Shown one piece after another: positions 1-8,544 of a DNA stretch of 49,963 bases. Every line of letters starts with the position of its first letter. Position 1 is the first letter of the stretch. The stretch comes from CAZOEL01 sp964578835 (lineage in GTDB: Bacteria > Desulfobacterota > Syntrophobacteria > Syntrophobacterales > Syntrophobacteraceae). Position numbers and translations under genes: made by a program. The stretch is taken from assembly GCA_964578835.1 (NCBI GenBank), contig CAZOEL010000051.1:1-49963 (forward strand), in the 5' to 3' direction. The notes below the pieces were generated by a model. The model had not been told where the DNA came from and made no database searches. It saw only the letters and a program-made list of their open reading frames with translations.

Positions 1-55
1 CCCCCGCCGGGACTTCATAGTCCGGCACCACTTTGGCAAGCACCGCAATATGCAT
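1..55 (-). CDS. etfB: electron transfer flavoprotein beta subunit, 5' end only
   Basis: Only the first 18 codons lie in the window; the gene runs off the left edge. The peptide begins MHIAVLAKVVPDYEVPAG, which fits the EtfB N terminus (M-x-I-A/x-V-L-x-K-x-V-P-D). An AGAGGTG Shine-Dalgarno-like sequence precedes the ATG. EtfB binds AMP and, with EtfA, FAD, and carries electrons from acyl-CoA dehydrogenases. Its place 90 bp downstream of the bbsH-like gene on the same strand suggests that it accepts electrons from the BbsG-like dehydrogenase. The call rests on a short peptide plus context. Confidence 0.72.
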   Translation of the reverse strand, partial: MHIAVLAKVVPDYEVPAG

Positions 56-110
56 CTAGGCACCTCTCTTTGTTTTTGGGGTGAATGGGTGAATGAGCGC
101 CAGATCGAAG

Positions 111-137
111 GGGACGGGCTAGAGCGGAGCCCGTCCC
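111..137 (-). other. 10-bp perfect hairpin between bbsH-like gene and etfB
   Basis: GGGACGGGCT (111-120) pairs with AGCCCGTCCC (128-137) around a 7-nt loop. No T tract follows on either strand, so it is not a standard intrinsic terminator. It could stabilise or process the operon mRNA between bbsH and etfB. Related GGGAC-stem hairpins occur at 6448-6470 and 34857-34883. Confidence 0.6.
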
Positions 138-145
138 GAATTGTG

Positions 146-916
146 CTAGCGCCCTTTCCACTCAGGCGCTCTTTTTTCGCTAAACGCCTGGAAGCCCTCT
201 TTGCGATCTTCCGTGTCTCTCAAAGCGCCCCAAAGCAGGTGCGAGAAAGCGACGCCGTGATCAAGGGGCATATCGAGACCCATGAGAGCAGCCTGTTTTG
301 CCGCCTTGACGCTCAACGGAGCATTGGCCGCAATCATCGCAGCGTATTTGCCCGCCAGATCCATCAGGCCGGCAGGCTCGACCACATCGCTCACCAGGCC
401 CACCCTCAACGCTTCCTGAGCATCGATCATGGAGCCCGTGAGAAGCATTTTCATGGCGACAGCCTGAGGGATAGCGCGCGGCAAGCACTGGGTTCCATTA
501 AGGCCCGCAAGGCTTGCAACCTTGACTTCGGTCAGCCCGAATTTAGCGTTGGAGCTGGCGATTCGCAGATCGCAAGCCAGCGCCATCTCGAGGCCGCCAC
601 CCACCGCAAAGCCATTGATGGCGCATATGATGGGCTTCCACATCTTCATGTGCGGGATTATCGGTTGTCCTTCGCGCAGCCAAATGGAAGCCATGCACTC
701 GGTCGGGGGAGGCGTTTTCTTCATGTCGGTGCCGGTGCAGAAGGACTTTTCACCCGCGCCGGTGAGCACCGCTACACGGATATCGTCATCATTTTTAACA
801 GTACTCCAGATCTCGGTGAGGCGGGCGACGGATTCGGGATCCAGAGAGTTCATGGCCTCAGGCCGGTTGAGGGTGATGAAGGCCACGTGGTTTTCTACGG
901 TAAAATCAACGGCCAT
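146..916 (-). CDS. bbsH: enoyl-CoA hydratase, BbsH-like
   Basis: This 256-residue crotonase-fold protein probably hydrates the phenylitaconyl-CoA-type enoyl-CoA produced by the BbsG-like dehydrogenase. The oxyanion-hole segments are visible (CTGTDM near 60-65; GFAVGGGLEM near 102-111). Glu110 and Glu130 fall where the two catalytic glutamates of enoyl-CoA hydratases sit. The length is normal for the family. It is the last gene of a minus-strand run in the order bbsA-B-C-D-E-F-G-H, known from anaerobic toluene degraders. The pathway role comes from that gene order; by sequence alone it is a generic enoyl-CoA hydratase. Confidence 0.88.
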   Translation of the reverse strand: MAVDFTVENHVAFITLNRPEAMNSLDPESVARLTEIWSTVKNDDDIRVAVLTGAGEKSFCTGTDMKKTPPPTECMASIWLREGQPIIPHMKMWKPIICAINGFAVGGGLEMALACDLRIASSNAKFGLTEVKVASLAGLNGTQCLPRAIPQAVAMKMLLTGSMIDAQEALRVGLVSDVVEPAGLMDLAGKYAAMIAANAPLSVKAAKQAALMGLDMPLDHGVAFSHLLWGALRDTEDRKEGFQAFSEKRAPEWKGR

Positions 917-1017
917 TTTGCACTCCTTGAATATTATTGCAAGTATCTTCTGGCGCTCCCAGAAGGGAAATCCTCATTCACAAAGACCTTTTCAGACACT
1001 GAGAACAGAGCCTTTAA

Positions 1018-2250
1018 TCAGTCTCCATCCTTGGCGAGGACAAATCCGTCATAAGGTCTTTTCTGCTTCAGGATGGTTCTTCCGAGCGTCCATCGGTGTA
1101 TCTCGGAAGGGCCTTCCAGAATGCGCCAGACTCGCACCATGCGGGCGACATACTCAATTCCGAGCTCTTTCGAAAGGCCGACGCCGCCATGCACCTGAAT
1201 AGCGCGGTCGGCAACCTTGGTCAGCATCTCGGTCGCCGCCACCTTGAGCATTGCGCCTTCGTTGCGCAAATCCTCAAACCCCTGATCGGACTTCCATGAC
1301 GCATAGTAGAGAAGCCATCGAACCGTTTCGAGCTCAATCGTAGAATCGGCGATCCAGTTTTGCACTGTCTGACGGCTGGCCAGGGGCGCGCCGAAAGTAG
1401 TGCGATTGTTTGCTTGATCGATCATCATCTGGATCAGTCTTTCGGCCATGCCCGTGCAGCGGCAGGCAAGCTCGATGCGACGCACGCCGAAGCGGTTCTG
1501 GAGAGGTATAAACGCCTTGCCGACCTCCCCCAGCACCGCGTCGTCGCCAACGGTGACATCCTCGAGGATCAGATCCCAGGTCGGCATCGCGCCAATGACT
1601 GGAATCTCCCTTCCGACTCTCACCCCGGGCATGTCTCTATCGATGAGGAAAGCGGTAAAACGGTCTTTGCTAGGCGCATCTTTATTGGTGACGGCAATGA
1701 GGATAAAGAAGACGTTGCTTTTGTCGCACTTGCTTATGAAGGTCTTCGTTCCGTTGATCACCCATTTGTCGCCGTTGCGCACAGCCGTCGTCTTGAGCCC
1801 GCTCACATCGGAGCCCGCGCCCGGCTCTGTGCAGGCCATTGCGGAATCGAGCTCATTGTTGCAGTACGGCATGAAGTACTTCTCACGCTGATTTCCGACG
1901 CAGCAGGAATGCAAGTAGTACAGATTGGGAGCGTCCGGAGGCAGCATGAAGCCATGGGGCGAAAAACCGACGAAGGATTTACACATCTCTTCAAGCACCA
2001 GAGTTTTGGCTAGCATTCCGAGTCCCTGTCCGCCAAACTTCTCTTCAACCTCCAACCCCCAGAATCCGAGCTTTTGACTCTCGTCGAGAAGCCTCTTCGT
2101 GTCTTCCTTGGGAAGCATGGGGCCCGGCTCCGTCCACAGGCTCATGTCTCGTTCGAGGAATTTCCTTTCAAGCGGCAGCATCTCCCTCTTGACGAATTCC
2201 CTCATGGACTCCCTAAGCATGTTGTATTCTTCGGAAATGGAGAAATCCAT
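1018..2250 (-). CDS. bbsG: acyl-CoA dehydrogenase, (R)-benzylsuccinyl-CoA dehydrogenase-like (BbsG)
   Basis: A 410-residue FAD-dependent acyl-CoA dehydrogenase. The chosen ATG (2250) begins MDFSISEEYNML and has an AGGAGC ribosome site; the frame stays open further upstream, but without a better start. Visible motifs are ACTEPGAGSDVSG (flavin/substrate loop) and, near the C terminus, ILEGPSEIHR, where family members carry the catalytic glutamate region and FAD contacts. In the bbs pathway it oxidises the arylsuccinyl-CoA to the unsaturated CoA ester and passes electrons to ETF, whose beta subunit lies downstream. The substrate is inferred from context. Confidence 0.9.
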   Translation of the reverse strand: MDFSISEEYNMLRESMREFVKREMLPLERKFLERDMSLWTEPGPMLPKEDTKRLLDESQKLGFWGLEVEEKFGGQGLGMLAKTLVLEEMCKSFVGFSPHGFMLPPDAPNLYYLHSCCVGNQREKYFMPYCNNELDSAMACTEPGAGSDVSGLKTTAVRNGDKWVINGTKTFISKCDKSNVFFILIAVTNKDAPSKDRFTAFLIDRDMPGVRVGREIPVIGAMPTWDLILEDVTVGDDAVLGEVGKAFIPLQNRFGVRRIELACRCTGMAERLIQMMIDQANNRTTFGAPLASRQTVQNWIADSTIELETVRWLLYYASWKSDQGFEDLRNEGAMLKVAATEMLTKVADRAIQVHGGVGLSKELGIEYVARMVRVWRILEGPSEIHRWTLGRTILKQKRPYDGFVLAKDGD

Positions 2251-2385
2251 TATATTGCTCCTGTCGTGAAGTGTTGTCTTTTCTTTGAGCCCCATGGCGG
2301 CGTATAAAGCCGGTGGCAACCCATGGGGCGGGTTAGGCGAAAGCGTCTAAGAGGCGGGCGGCTCCAAGACGCCTCGAAGCTGTCT

Positions 2386-3615
2386 TTAGGTCAAGACATC
2401 CTCTTTCGCCAGTTGATCGATCTCTTCTTCCGTGTAACCGAGCGTGTTCGACAGGACTTCGCGCGTGTGCTGGCCGAGGATGGGAGCGGCAGTATTCATC
2501 TCAATAGGAGTTTTGGAGAACATGATCGGGGCTCGGTTATAGAGAGTGGAGCCAACCACTGGGTGGTCGAGGTAGCTCCAGAATTCTCTCTCGATCAGAT
2601 GCGGATCTTCTATGGCCGCTCTGGCGTCATTTACCGGTCCGGCCTGAATGCCCGCAGCCGATAGCTTTTCAGCAAGCTGATCGGCGTACTGATTACAGGT
2701 CCAGGCCTCTAGGTTGACATTCAGTTCATCTTCGTTTTCTTTGCGGGCTTTGAAGGTCGCAAATTTTGCGTCATCAGCCCATTTGGGATTGCCCATGAGG
2801 CTCTTTAGAAGCGTCCAGTCCCATTCGTTGAAGACCGATATGGCGATCCACTTGCGATATCCCAAAGTCTTATAGACTCCGTGGGGAGCCGCATTGGGGT
2901 CTCCGTAGCCGATAGGGCCCAGGATATCGTCATTTACCGCATAGGCCATGGCGTCCGTGGGCTTCATGGCGATCGAAGATTCCAGCTGCGAGATGGAGAC
3001 GGTCTGTCCCTTCCCGGTGATCTCCCTCTGCAGCAGAGCCGCCATGATTCCAAAGAGGGTATGACCGGGCACCATCACGTGATCCGTGTAGTTCGTGCCG
3101 GTTCCAAAAGGGCTGCCCCCCGGAGCCCCAGCCTGAACGGTCAAGCCGCACAGGGCGTTGAGGTTATATCCATAACCCATGTAGGAGCTGTGAGGACCGG
3201 TAAGGCCCTGAAGGCTCATGGTGACGTAGATGATGCGCGGGTTCATCTCTTTTACGTCTTCCCAGCCGAGCTTCCACTTTTCCATTTGCCCGACTCGGAA
3301 GTTATTGATGATCACATCGCTCTTCTTTATCAGGCGCACCGCCACATCGCGGGCTTTCGGGTGATTCATGTTCAGCGATATGGCTTGTTTGTTTGCGTTG
3401 CGATTCGCAAAATAGCCGCTTCGCTCGAGGCCTTCGCCGTCGCCGTCCTTGAACGGACCGCCCTTGCGAAGAATATCGATGCGCTTGAGGCTCTCTATCT
3501 TGATGACTTCAGCGCCGCACTGGCCCAGCACGTTCGTGGTGATCGGCCCCGCACCCACCCAGGAGAAATCGCAGATGAGGATTCCCTCCAGAGCTTTTTT
3601 GAAATTAGCTGACAT
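2386..3615 (-). CDS. bbsF: class III CoA-transferase subunit, BbsF-like (catalytic)
   Basis: A 409-residue family III (CaiB/BaiF/formyl-CoA transferase) protein. In bbs operons BbsE and BbsF form a succinyl-CoA:benzylsuccinate CoA-transferase that activates the fumarate-addition product. Hand alignment around NYTDHV places Asp178 at the position of the catalytic Asp of family III enzymes, about 20 residues before the LLQREITGKG segment. Its ATG lies inside the 3' end of the upstream bbsE-like gene (11-bp overlap), which suggests translational coupling and a heteromeric enzyme. Confidence 0.88.
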   Translation of the reverse strand: MSANFKKALEGILICDFSWVGAGPITTNVLGQCGAEVIKIESLKRIDILRKGGPFKDGDGEGLERSGYFANRNANKQAISLNMNHPKARDVAVRLIKKSDVIINNFRVGQMEKWKLGWEDVKEMNPRIIYVTMSLQGLTGPHSSYMGYGYNLNALCGLTVQAGAPGGSPFGTGTNYTDHVMVPGHTLFGIMAALLQREITGKGQTVSISQLESSIAMKPTDAMAYAVNDDILGPIGYGDPNAAPHGVYKTLGYRKWIAISVFNEWDWTLLKSLMGNPKWADDAKFATFKARKENEDELNVNLEAWTCNQYADQLAEKLSAAGIQAGPVNDARAAIEDPHLIEREFWSYLDHPVVGSTLYNRAPIMFSKTPIEMNTAAPILGQHTREVLSNTLGYTEEEIDQLAKEDVLT

Positions 3616-4846
3616 AAACGATACCCTCCTTTGCCAAGGCTTCGATGTCGCTATCCGAGTAGCCCAGCTCCTTCAGGATTTCGGCGGTGTGCTGCCCGAA
3701 GGTGGGCGCTGCGCTTCCTATTCGCCACTCGAGGTTTCCGAGCTCGTAGGGGGCTCCGGGATAGGTGATCTCGCGGGCAAGATTGGAGTGATAAATGGTC
3801 TGCCAGAAGTTGCGGTGGCGAAGCTGAGGGTTCTCGAGCAGGTCTTTTCCATTGCTGACCGGCGTGATCGCCACCCGGGCCGCCTGCCCTTTTTCATAGA
3901 GCGTGAGCTTGTCGTGCTTCATGGTGAAGCGCTCGAAGATGCGGCAGAAGGTCTCATAGCCGTTGGCCGAGCAGCGGTACGGCTCTGAAATCCATTTATC
4001 GTCTTCGAAGACTTCCCATTCCTCCACACCTTCGTTTTTCATCCACTCGACAAAAGGATCCCACATCACCTTATTCCTACCCATGATGGCCACAATGGCG
4101 ACCCAGCCGTCTTTGCAGGGGTGGACTGTCGCAGCGCCGGCTTCCTTGCCGCGCCCGCGCCGGTTCTTTCCCTCGAGATCCCAGTATTGCGCGGAATTCT
4201 CGAGAGCCATGCCTACGGCCTCCATGCAGCAGACATCCACAAACTGGCCGATGCCGGTCTTCTTGGCAAAGTAGAGCGCAATGGAGCTTCCCACTGCGGC
4301 GTAGGCCTCCGCCATGCGGTAAGACTGATTGTCGCAGGCGCGAACGGGCTTTTCATTATCGACTCCCGCCAAAAAGAGGAACCCGCCCATAGCCGAGCAG
4401 GTCAGATCGGAGCCGGGCTTGTCCTTGTAGGGACCCTGATGCCCGAAGGGAGTGATGGATGTCTGAACGAGCTTCGGGTTGACTGCGCTCAGGCGATCAT
4501 AGCTCATCCCAAGGCCTTCGAGATATCCAGGGACGAAGCTCTCGAGCAAAAGATCCGCTTTGGAGCAGAGCGCAAGGAATATATCACGCCCTTTTTCCGT
4601 TTCGAGATTGAGCGGCATGCCCTTCTTGCCCGCGTTGTAGTACAGGTATTGAAGGCTGCGCTCCAACCCGGGGCTGTTCTGAAAAAACGGTCCCACCTTG
4701 CGCAGAGGGTCTCCGGCAATAGGCTCCAGATGAATGACATCGGCTCCCAGCCCGGCGTACAGCTTGGCCGCATAGGCTCCCAACTCACCCGTGAAGTCAA
4801 GAACCTTGAGGCCGCCAAGCGATTTCTCAGACAAATTCCCACTCAT
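3605..4846 (-). CDS. bbsE: class III CoA-transferase subunit, BbsE-like (probably non-catalytic)
   Basis: A 413-residue family III CoA-transferase homologue, the partner of the overlapping BbsF-like protein. The ATG at 4846 follows a GGGGAGAG ribosome site; an in-frame GTG one codon earlier is a less likely start. Aligning its segment before YFAKKTGIGQ with the partner puts Ser, not Asp, at the expected catalytic position, although an Asp occurs three residues away (RACDNQ). It may therefore be the structural subunit. This was judged by eye and needs a proper alignment. Confidence 0.85.
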   Translation of the reverse strand: MSGNLSEKSLGGLKVLDFTGELGAYAAKLYAGLGADVIHLEPIAGDPLRKVGPFFQNSPGLERSLQYLYYNAGKKGMPLNLETEKGRDIFLALCSKADLLLESFVPGYLEGLGMSYDRLSAVNPKLVQTSITPFGHQGPYKDKPGSDLTCSAMGGFLFLAGVDNEKPVRACDNQSYRMAEAYAAVGSSIALYFAKKTGIGQFVDVCCMEAVGMALENSAQYWDLEGKNRRGRGKEAGAATVHPCKDGWVAIVAIMGRNKVMWDPFVEWMKNEGVEEWEVFEDDKWISEPYRCSANGYETFCRIFERFTMKHDKLTLYEKGQAARVAITPVSNGKDLLENPQLRHRNFWQTIYHSNLAREITYPGAPYELGNLEWRIGSAAPTFGQHTAEILKELGYSDSDIEALAKEGIVYVS

Positions 4847-4870
4847 CACTTTCTCTCCCCTTTTTATCTA

Positions 4871-5617
4871 TCAACCCGAAAACAGGCTCCTGCCGCCGCA
4901 CACATAAAGGACCTGCCCTGTTATGTAGCCGCTCTCATCATCGGCTAGAAACATCACCGCGTTGGCGATGTCGTCAATATCTCCCAGTCTGCCCGTAGGC
5001 TGCTTGGATAGAAGAAAGGTCTTGCTCTTGTCGGGCAGTTCATCCCACATGGGGGTGTAGATAAGTCCCGGGGCGATGCAGTTGGATGTTACGCCTTTAC
5101 GGCCAAGCTCGAGCGCGAGCACGCGAGTGAGACCGACCAGACCCGCTTTGGCGGATGAATACGGCGCCTGTCCGGGACCGCCAAGCCATGCCCTCGAGGC
5201 TATATTGATGATGCGGCCATGGTTATTCTGGATCATGTGGTTGTGCGCAGCCTGGCTGCAGAAAAAGGGGCCTTTGAGATTCACATCGACTGTGATGTTC
5301 CAGTCGGACTCGGATAGATTGCGAAGCGGTCCGGCCTTTTCCATGCCTGCATTGTTGACCAGAATGTCCAGCCCACCGAAGGCTTCCACGGTCTCCGCCA
5401 CCATCTTGTCCACTGCTTCTTTCTTGGTGATGTCGGCCACTTGCCCCAACACCGCCAAGCCTTCCTTCTTGAACTCCTCGACGGTGTCTTTGACCTTGGC
5501 GGCGTCGATATCGTTGATGACAACCTTGGCGCCGTTTTGAGCCATGCGATAGGCGGTCTGTTTGCCCATGCCACTGGCCGATCCGGTTATCAGTGCGACT
5601 CTATTTGCAATTCCCAT
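4871..5617 (-). CDS. bbsD: short-chain dehydrogenase, BbsD-like
   Basis: A 248-residue classical SDR. It has the NAD-binding TGSASGMG (11-18), NNAG (88-91), Asn113 and a complete catalytic set Ser141/Tyr153/Lys157 (YSSAK). With the neighbouring BbsC-like protein it would form the 2-(hydroxybenzyl)succinyl-CoA dehydrogenase that oxidises the hydroxyacyl-CoA to the 3-keto thioester. All SDR signature residues are present, so this is likely the active subunit of the pair. It sits 24 bp upstream of the bbsE-like gene in the same operon. Confidence 0.87.
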   Translation of the reverse strand: MGIANRVALITGSASGMGKQTAYRMAQNGAKVVINDIDAAKVKDTVEEFKKEGLAVLGQVADITKKEAVDKMVAETVEAFGGLDILVNNAGMEKAGPLRNLSESDWNITVDVNLKGPFFCSQAAHNHMIQNNHGRIINIASRAWLGGPGQAPYSSAKAGLVGLTRVLALELGRKGVTSNCIAPGLIYTPMWDELPDKSKTFLLSKQPTGRLGDIDDIANAVMFLADDESGYITGQVLYVCGGRSLFSG

Positions 5618-5666
5618 TTGTTACCTCCAATTCTCTAATGAAATCCAACGGCCTCGAGCTCGACCT

Positions 5667-6422
5667 TTAAATGGACATGGAAAAATGGGCGCTCTTTCCG
5701 CCGCACACGAAAAAGGTCTGACCGGTGATGTATTTGGAAGTATCCGATGCAAAAAAGCCCACTGCCCTGGCGATATCTTCGGGAGATCCGATCCGCTTGA
5801 CCGGCAGCGCCCCACCGATTTTCTCGGCCACCTCCGCAGGCATTTGCGATGTTGCAACATCGCCTTTGGCGACGCAATTGACCGTCACTTCATCCTTGGC
5901 CGATTCCAGGGCCAGAGAACGGGTCAACCCGAAGACCGCCGATTTTACCGCCGAATAACCTGCCTTGCCCGGCCATCCGATATAATCGAGGCTGCTGATG
6001 TTGACAATTCTCCCATATTTTTGTTGTTTCATCTTCGGCATTGTCTCGCGACAGAAGTAGAACGCCGGGCTCAGATTGCAGCGGATGCTGGTGGCCCAGT
6101 CCGCATCGGTAACGTCACAGACCGCCTTGGTGCACTGTGAATCGGTGTTGGTCACCAGAATATCGATTCGCCCGTACTGCTCGGCCACATCATTCACCAC
6201 GCGCTTCACCTGCTCGGAATCCGTGGGATCCATGAGCTTGGCGACGGCTTTGCCTCCAGCAGCTTTGATCTGAACAACCAAGTCCTCGAGTCTGTTGGCG
6301 TCAGGACCACAGGCTACCACCGTGGCGCCGCCGGTTCCGAAGCGCATCCCGATCGCCTGGCCTATCTCGTCTCCGGCGCCGGCTATCAGAGCTATCCTGT
6401 CTTTCAAGACCTCCATATCCAC
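5667..6422 (-). CDS. bbsC: short-chain dehydrogenase, BbsC-like
   Basis: A 251-residue SDR homologue paired with the BbsD-like protein. The YSAVK (156-160) and Ser143/144 catalytic residues remain. The glycine-rich loop is altered (AGAGDEIG) and the usual NNAG is TNTD (91-94). Reduced cofactor-site conservation fits my recollection that BbsC is the degenerate member of the BbsCD heteromer. The distance to bbsD is 49 bp. The pair-specific role is inferred from operon position; generic SDR membership is clear. Confidence 0.85.
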   Translation of the reverse strand: MDMEVLKDRIALIAGAGDEIGQAIGMRFGTGGATVVACGPDANRLEDLVVQIKAAGGKAVAKLMDPTDSEQVKRVVNDVAEQYGRIDILVTNTDSQCTKAVCDVTDADWATSIRCNLSPAFYFCRETMPKMKQQKYGRIVNISSLDYIGWPGKAGYSAVKSAVFGLTRSLALESAKDEVTVNCVAKGDVATSQMPAEVAEKIGGALPVKRIGSPEDIARAVGFFASDTSKYITGQTFFVCGGKSAHFSMSI

Positions 6423-6447
6423 ACCTCCGTCTATTTGTTGATCGGCT

Positions 6448-6470
6448 GCCGGGACAAGCGATTTGTCCCG
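6448..6470. other. intra-operon hairpin between bbsB- and bbsC-like genes
   Basis: CCGGGACAA (6448-6456) pairs perfectly with TTGTCCCGG (6462-6470) across a 5-nt loop. It fills most of the 57-bp gap between two operon genes. No T tract follows, so an mRNA-stability or processing role is more likely than termination. Confidence 0.6.
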
Positions 6471-6479
6471 GAATTCTTG

Positions 6480-7646
6480 TTACCAGTCTTTGACGATCAT
6501 GTGCATGGTGCAGGCTGCGTGCTCGGTCCCTGATAGGCCGCCGCCCGTCACGTGCGACATGGCGACTTTTGCGCCTTCCACCTGATAGCCTTGGCACTCG
6601 CCTCTGAGCTGCTTGACGTTGGCTGCTATCTGGGCCGCCCCCGAGGCTCCGATGGGATGCCCGTAGGAGAGCATGCCCCCTCTTGCGCTGAAGACGCATT
6701 TGCCTCCATGGGTGGAATTTCCGTCTCGAAGAAACTGAAGGCCTTCGCCCTTCTTGCAAAACCCCATGCACTCGTAGTAGAGAAGCTCGGCTATGGTGAA
6801 AGCGTCATGGAGCTCGACTATGTCCACATCCTCGGGGCCGATTCCCGATTCCTTGTAGAGAAGCTCGCTTGTCATCTCGGTGATGTCATCTCCGGTAATG
6901 TCTCTCGGGCGGTTGTGATAGGGACCCGAAGTGACGACCGATCCGGCAATTTTCACGGGCTTTTCGATTCTTAGCTTCTTGATCATTTCTTTGGAGCAGA
7001 CCACGACCGCTCCAGCGCCGTCTGCAATGCCGCAGCACTGGTGGAGCGTCATCGGGTAGGCCACCATCCTTGAGTTGGCCACCTCTTCGACCGAGATATT
7101 TCCCTTAAACCATGCATGGGGATTATTGGTCGCATGCCTTCTATTTTTTACCGTTATCATGGCCAAGTCTTCTATGGTGGCCCCGGTTTCGTGCATGTAC
7201 CGGGTCGCCCGCATCGAGTACTTGCCGGTCATCACCCCGCCATGGACGGTTTCAATGTCGTTCATGGCCGGCATGAAGGCTGTGCCCGCCTGTCTGTGCA
7301 GCGTGTGGTTTTCCGCCCCTACCCCGAGAGAGCACTCCGTGATGCCGTAGGCCACGTCTTTGACCGCCAGATGAATGGCCATGGCCCCTGCCGAGCAGGC
7401 GCTTTCCACATTGATTATGGAGGCTTTCCCCACAAGCCCGATATCTTTCAAGATGGTCTGTCCCGTAACCAGGCCGTTGTGAGCATTTCCGCAATAGGCG
7501 CTCTGAATCATATCGGGCCTGGTGATATTGGAGCCCTTGATGGCCTGGAAGGCCGCCTGTCTTCCAAGAATTTCGAAGTCTTCCTTGTGCTTCCCGAAAA
7601 CTGTCTCCCCAACCCCGGCAATAAAGACCTCTCGAGGCAACTTCAT
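6480..7646 (-). CDS. bbsB: thiolase, BbsB-like (SCP2-type)
   Basis: A 388-residue thiolase-superfamily protein. Cys84 in ESACSAGAMA is at the nucleophile position. A C-terminal SYGHPIGASG carries the conserved His, and GGGLSGTEHA replaces the usual CxGGGxG loop, as in SCP2-type thiolases that work with a DUF35 partner. In the pathway it would cleave the 3-keto thioester (benzoylsuccinyl-CoA type) to an aroyl-CoA and succinyl-CoA. The upstream gene encodes the expected OB-fold partner. Confidence 0.88.
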   Translation of the reverse strand: MKLPREVFIAGVGETVFGKHKEDFEILGRQAAFQAIKGSNITRPDMIQSAYCGNAHNGLVTGQTILKDIGLVGKASIINVESACSAGAMAIHLAVKDVAYGITECSLGVGAENHTLHRQAGTAFMPAMNDIETVHGGVMTGKYSMRATRYMHETGATIEDLAMITVKNRRHATNNPHAWFKGNISVEEVANSRMVAYPMTLHQCCGIADGAGAVVVCSKEMIKKLRIEKPVKIAGSVVTSGPYHNRPRDITGDDITEMTSELLYKESGIGPEDVDIVELHDAFTIAELLYYECMGFCKKGEGLQFLRDGNSTHGGKCVFSARGGMLSYGHPIGASGAAQIAANVKQLRGECQGYQVEGAKVAMSHVTGGGLSGTEHAACTMHMIVKDW

Positions 7647-7674
7647 GATTGCAGCTCCTTGGCATATGGTTTGG

Positions 7675-8115
7675 TTATGCAGTCACTTTCTTGAATTTAT
7701 AGCTTATGATGGGCAGCCCATCGTTATTCTTCCTTATCTCGCCAACGGTGAGCTCCACCTCTTCATCGCACTTGAAGGTCTTCACCTCGCCTTCGAGCAT
7801 TGCAAAGATTCGAATATCCTCGGGCAAGTCGACATAACCGAAGATGTAGGGGGTCGGAAGCCCGGGCTGGCCGATGTAAATATCTGCGTAACTGTATAAT
7901 TTCCCTCTTCTCGAGAGAGGAACCATCTCGAACTCCTCACCCCAGCAGTTAGGGCAGGGAGACATTTTCGGAAAATCCAGCTGACCGCACTTCTTGCACT
8001 TGTAGCCTTTGAGGTGCGGCGCCGAGCCGTCTTTCGGAACCTCGAGAAGGTCCGGATGGTAAAAGGTGATGTCAGGCTCTTTTTCTTTTTTTTCCTTCTT
8101 TGGGGAATCCGCCAT
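7675..8115 (-). CDS. bbsA: Zn-ribbon/OB-fold (DUF35) protein, BbsA-like thiolase partner
   Basis: A 146-residue protein with a lysine/glutamate-rich N terminus. It has a rubredoxin-like zinc ribbon (Cys40, Cys43, Cys54, Cys57) followed by a C-terminal OB-fold segment (about 70-140). Such proteins bind SCP2-like thiolases and are required for activity in the BbsAB pair. It is the first gene of the minus-strand operon, 28 bp before the thiolase. A poly-pyrimidine run inside its 5' end (near 8085-8100) encodes the KKEKKEKE stretch. Confidence 0.87.
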   Translation of the reverse strand: MADSPKKEKKEKEPDITFYHPDLLEVPKDGSAPHLKGYKCKKCGQLDFPKMSPCPNCWGEEFEMVPLSRRGKLYSYADIYIGQPGLPTPYIFGYVDLPEDIRIFAMLEGEVKTFKCDEEVELTVGEIRKNNDGLPIISYKFKKVTA

Positions 8116-8234
8116 ACAATTTCTCCTTTCCGAGGCCTCATTAACTACAGAACACTCATTTTTTTACTCTAAACCGGCCATGTAATGCAGATCAGCCGAA
8201 GAGATCCCTTTGTATTATTTTCGGTTAAGGACCA

Positions 8235-8249
8235 TATTGAGGCGCATTC
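8235..8249 (-). promoter_or_regulatory. candidate regulator half-site at bbs promoter
   Basis: On the minus strand the sequence reads GAATGCGCCTCAATA. It matches GAATTCGCCTCAATA at 10365-10379, upstream of the bss-like operon, at 14 of 15 positions. It overlaps the proposed -10 hexamer and start site of the bbs operon, a typical repressor position. The opposing arm seen at the bss copy is not well conserved here. Confidence 0.5.
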
Positions 8250-8274
8250 AAGCATGACAAAAATCGAGTGTCAA
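8246..8274 (-). promoter_or_regulatory. candidate sigma-70 promoter for the bbs operon
   Basis: Minus-strand TTGACA (8274-8269) is followed after 17 bp by TTGAAT (8251-8246, 4 of 6 consensus matches). The predicted start near 8240 leaves a leader of about 125 nt before the first operon gene. TGACA and TGTCA arms (8255-8273) also form a short inverted repeat over the -35 region. Confidence 0.5.
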
Positions 8275-8415
8275 TCGTTTTTTTCATAAAACAGTAGAAT
8301 ATTTTCACACCGTGCGACCATTTTTCCTAATGCCGCCCAGCCAGGCAGAAGCTAGAATGTTTATTCAAAAGGGTTTTATGAGGTATCGACTGATGTGGAC
8401 AAATCAAAGAAAGCC

Positions 8416-8442
8416 CTTATCCCTCAGCCCGACAGGGATAAG
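8416..8442 (-). terminator. possible terminator after the tandem TetR gene
   Basis: CTTATCCCT (8416-8424) pairs with AGGGATAAG (8434-8442), a 9-bp perfect stem with a 9-nt loop, about 100 bp after the regulator's stop codon. On the minus strand it is followed by GGCTTTCTTT, a weak U-rich tail. It may separate the regulator transcript from the bbs operon. The rest of 8116-8544 is AT-rich and holds no convincing gene. Confidence 0.45.
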
Positions 8443-8544
8443 ATTGGAAAAAGAGTAGCTTGATTAATACTCGATTTCAGATGTCAACGAGAGGCAATCG
8501 AGAAAAAGGCGGTCGTCAGGCTCCAAGACTTCACGCCCGTCCGA

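Noticed and set aside
50..1202. Long plus-strand reading frames over the first kilobase
   Set aside because: They are antisense shadows of the bbsH- and bbsG-like genes, with no family match.
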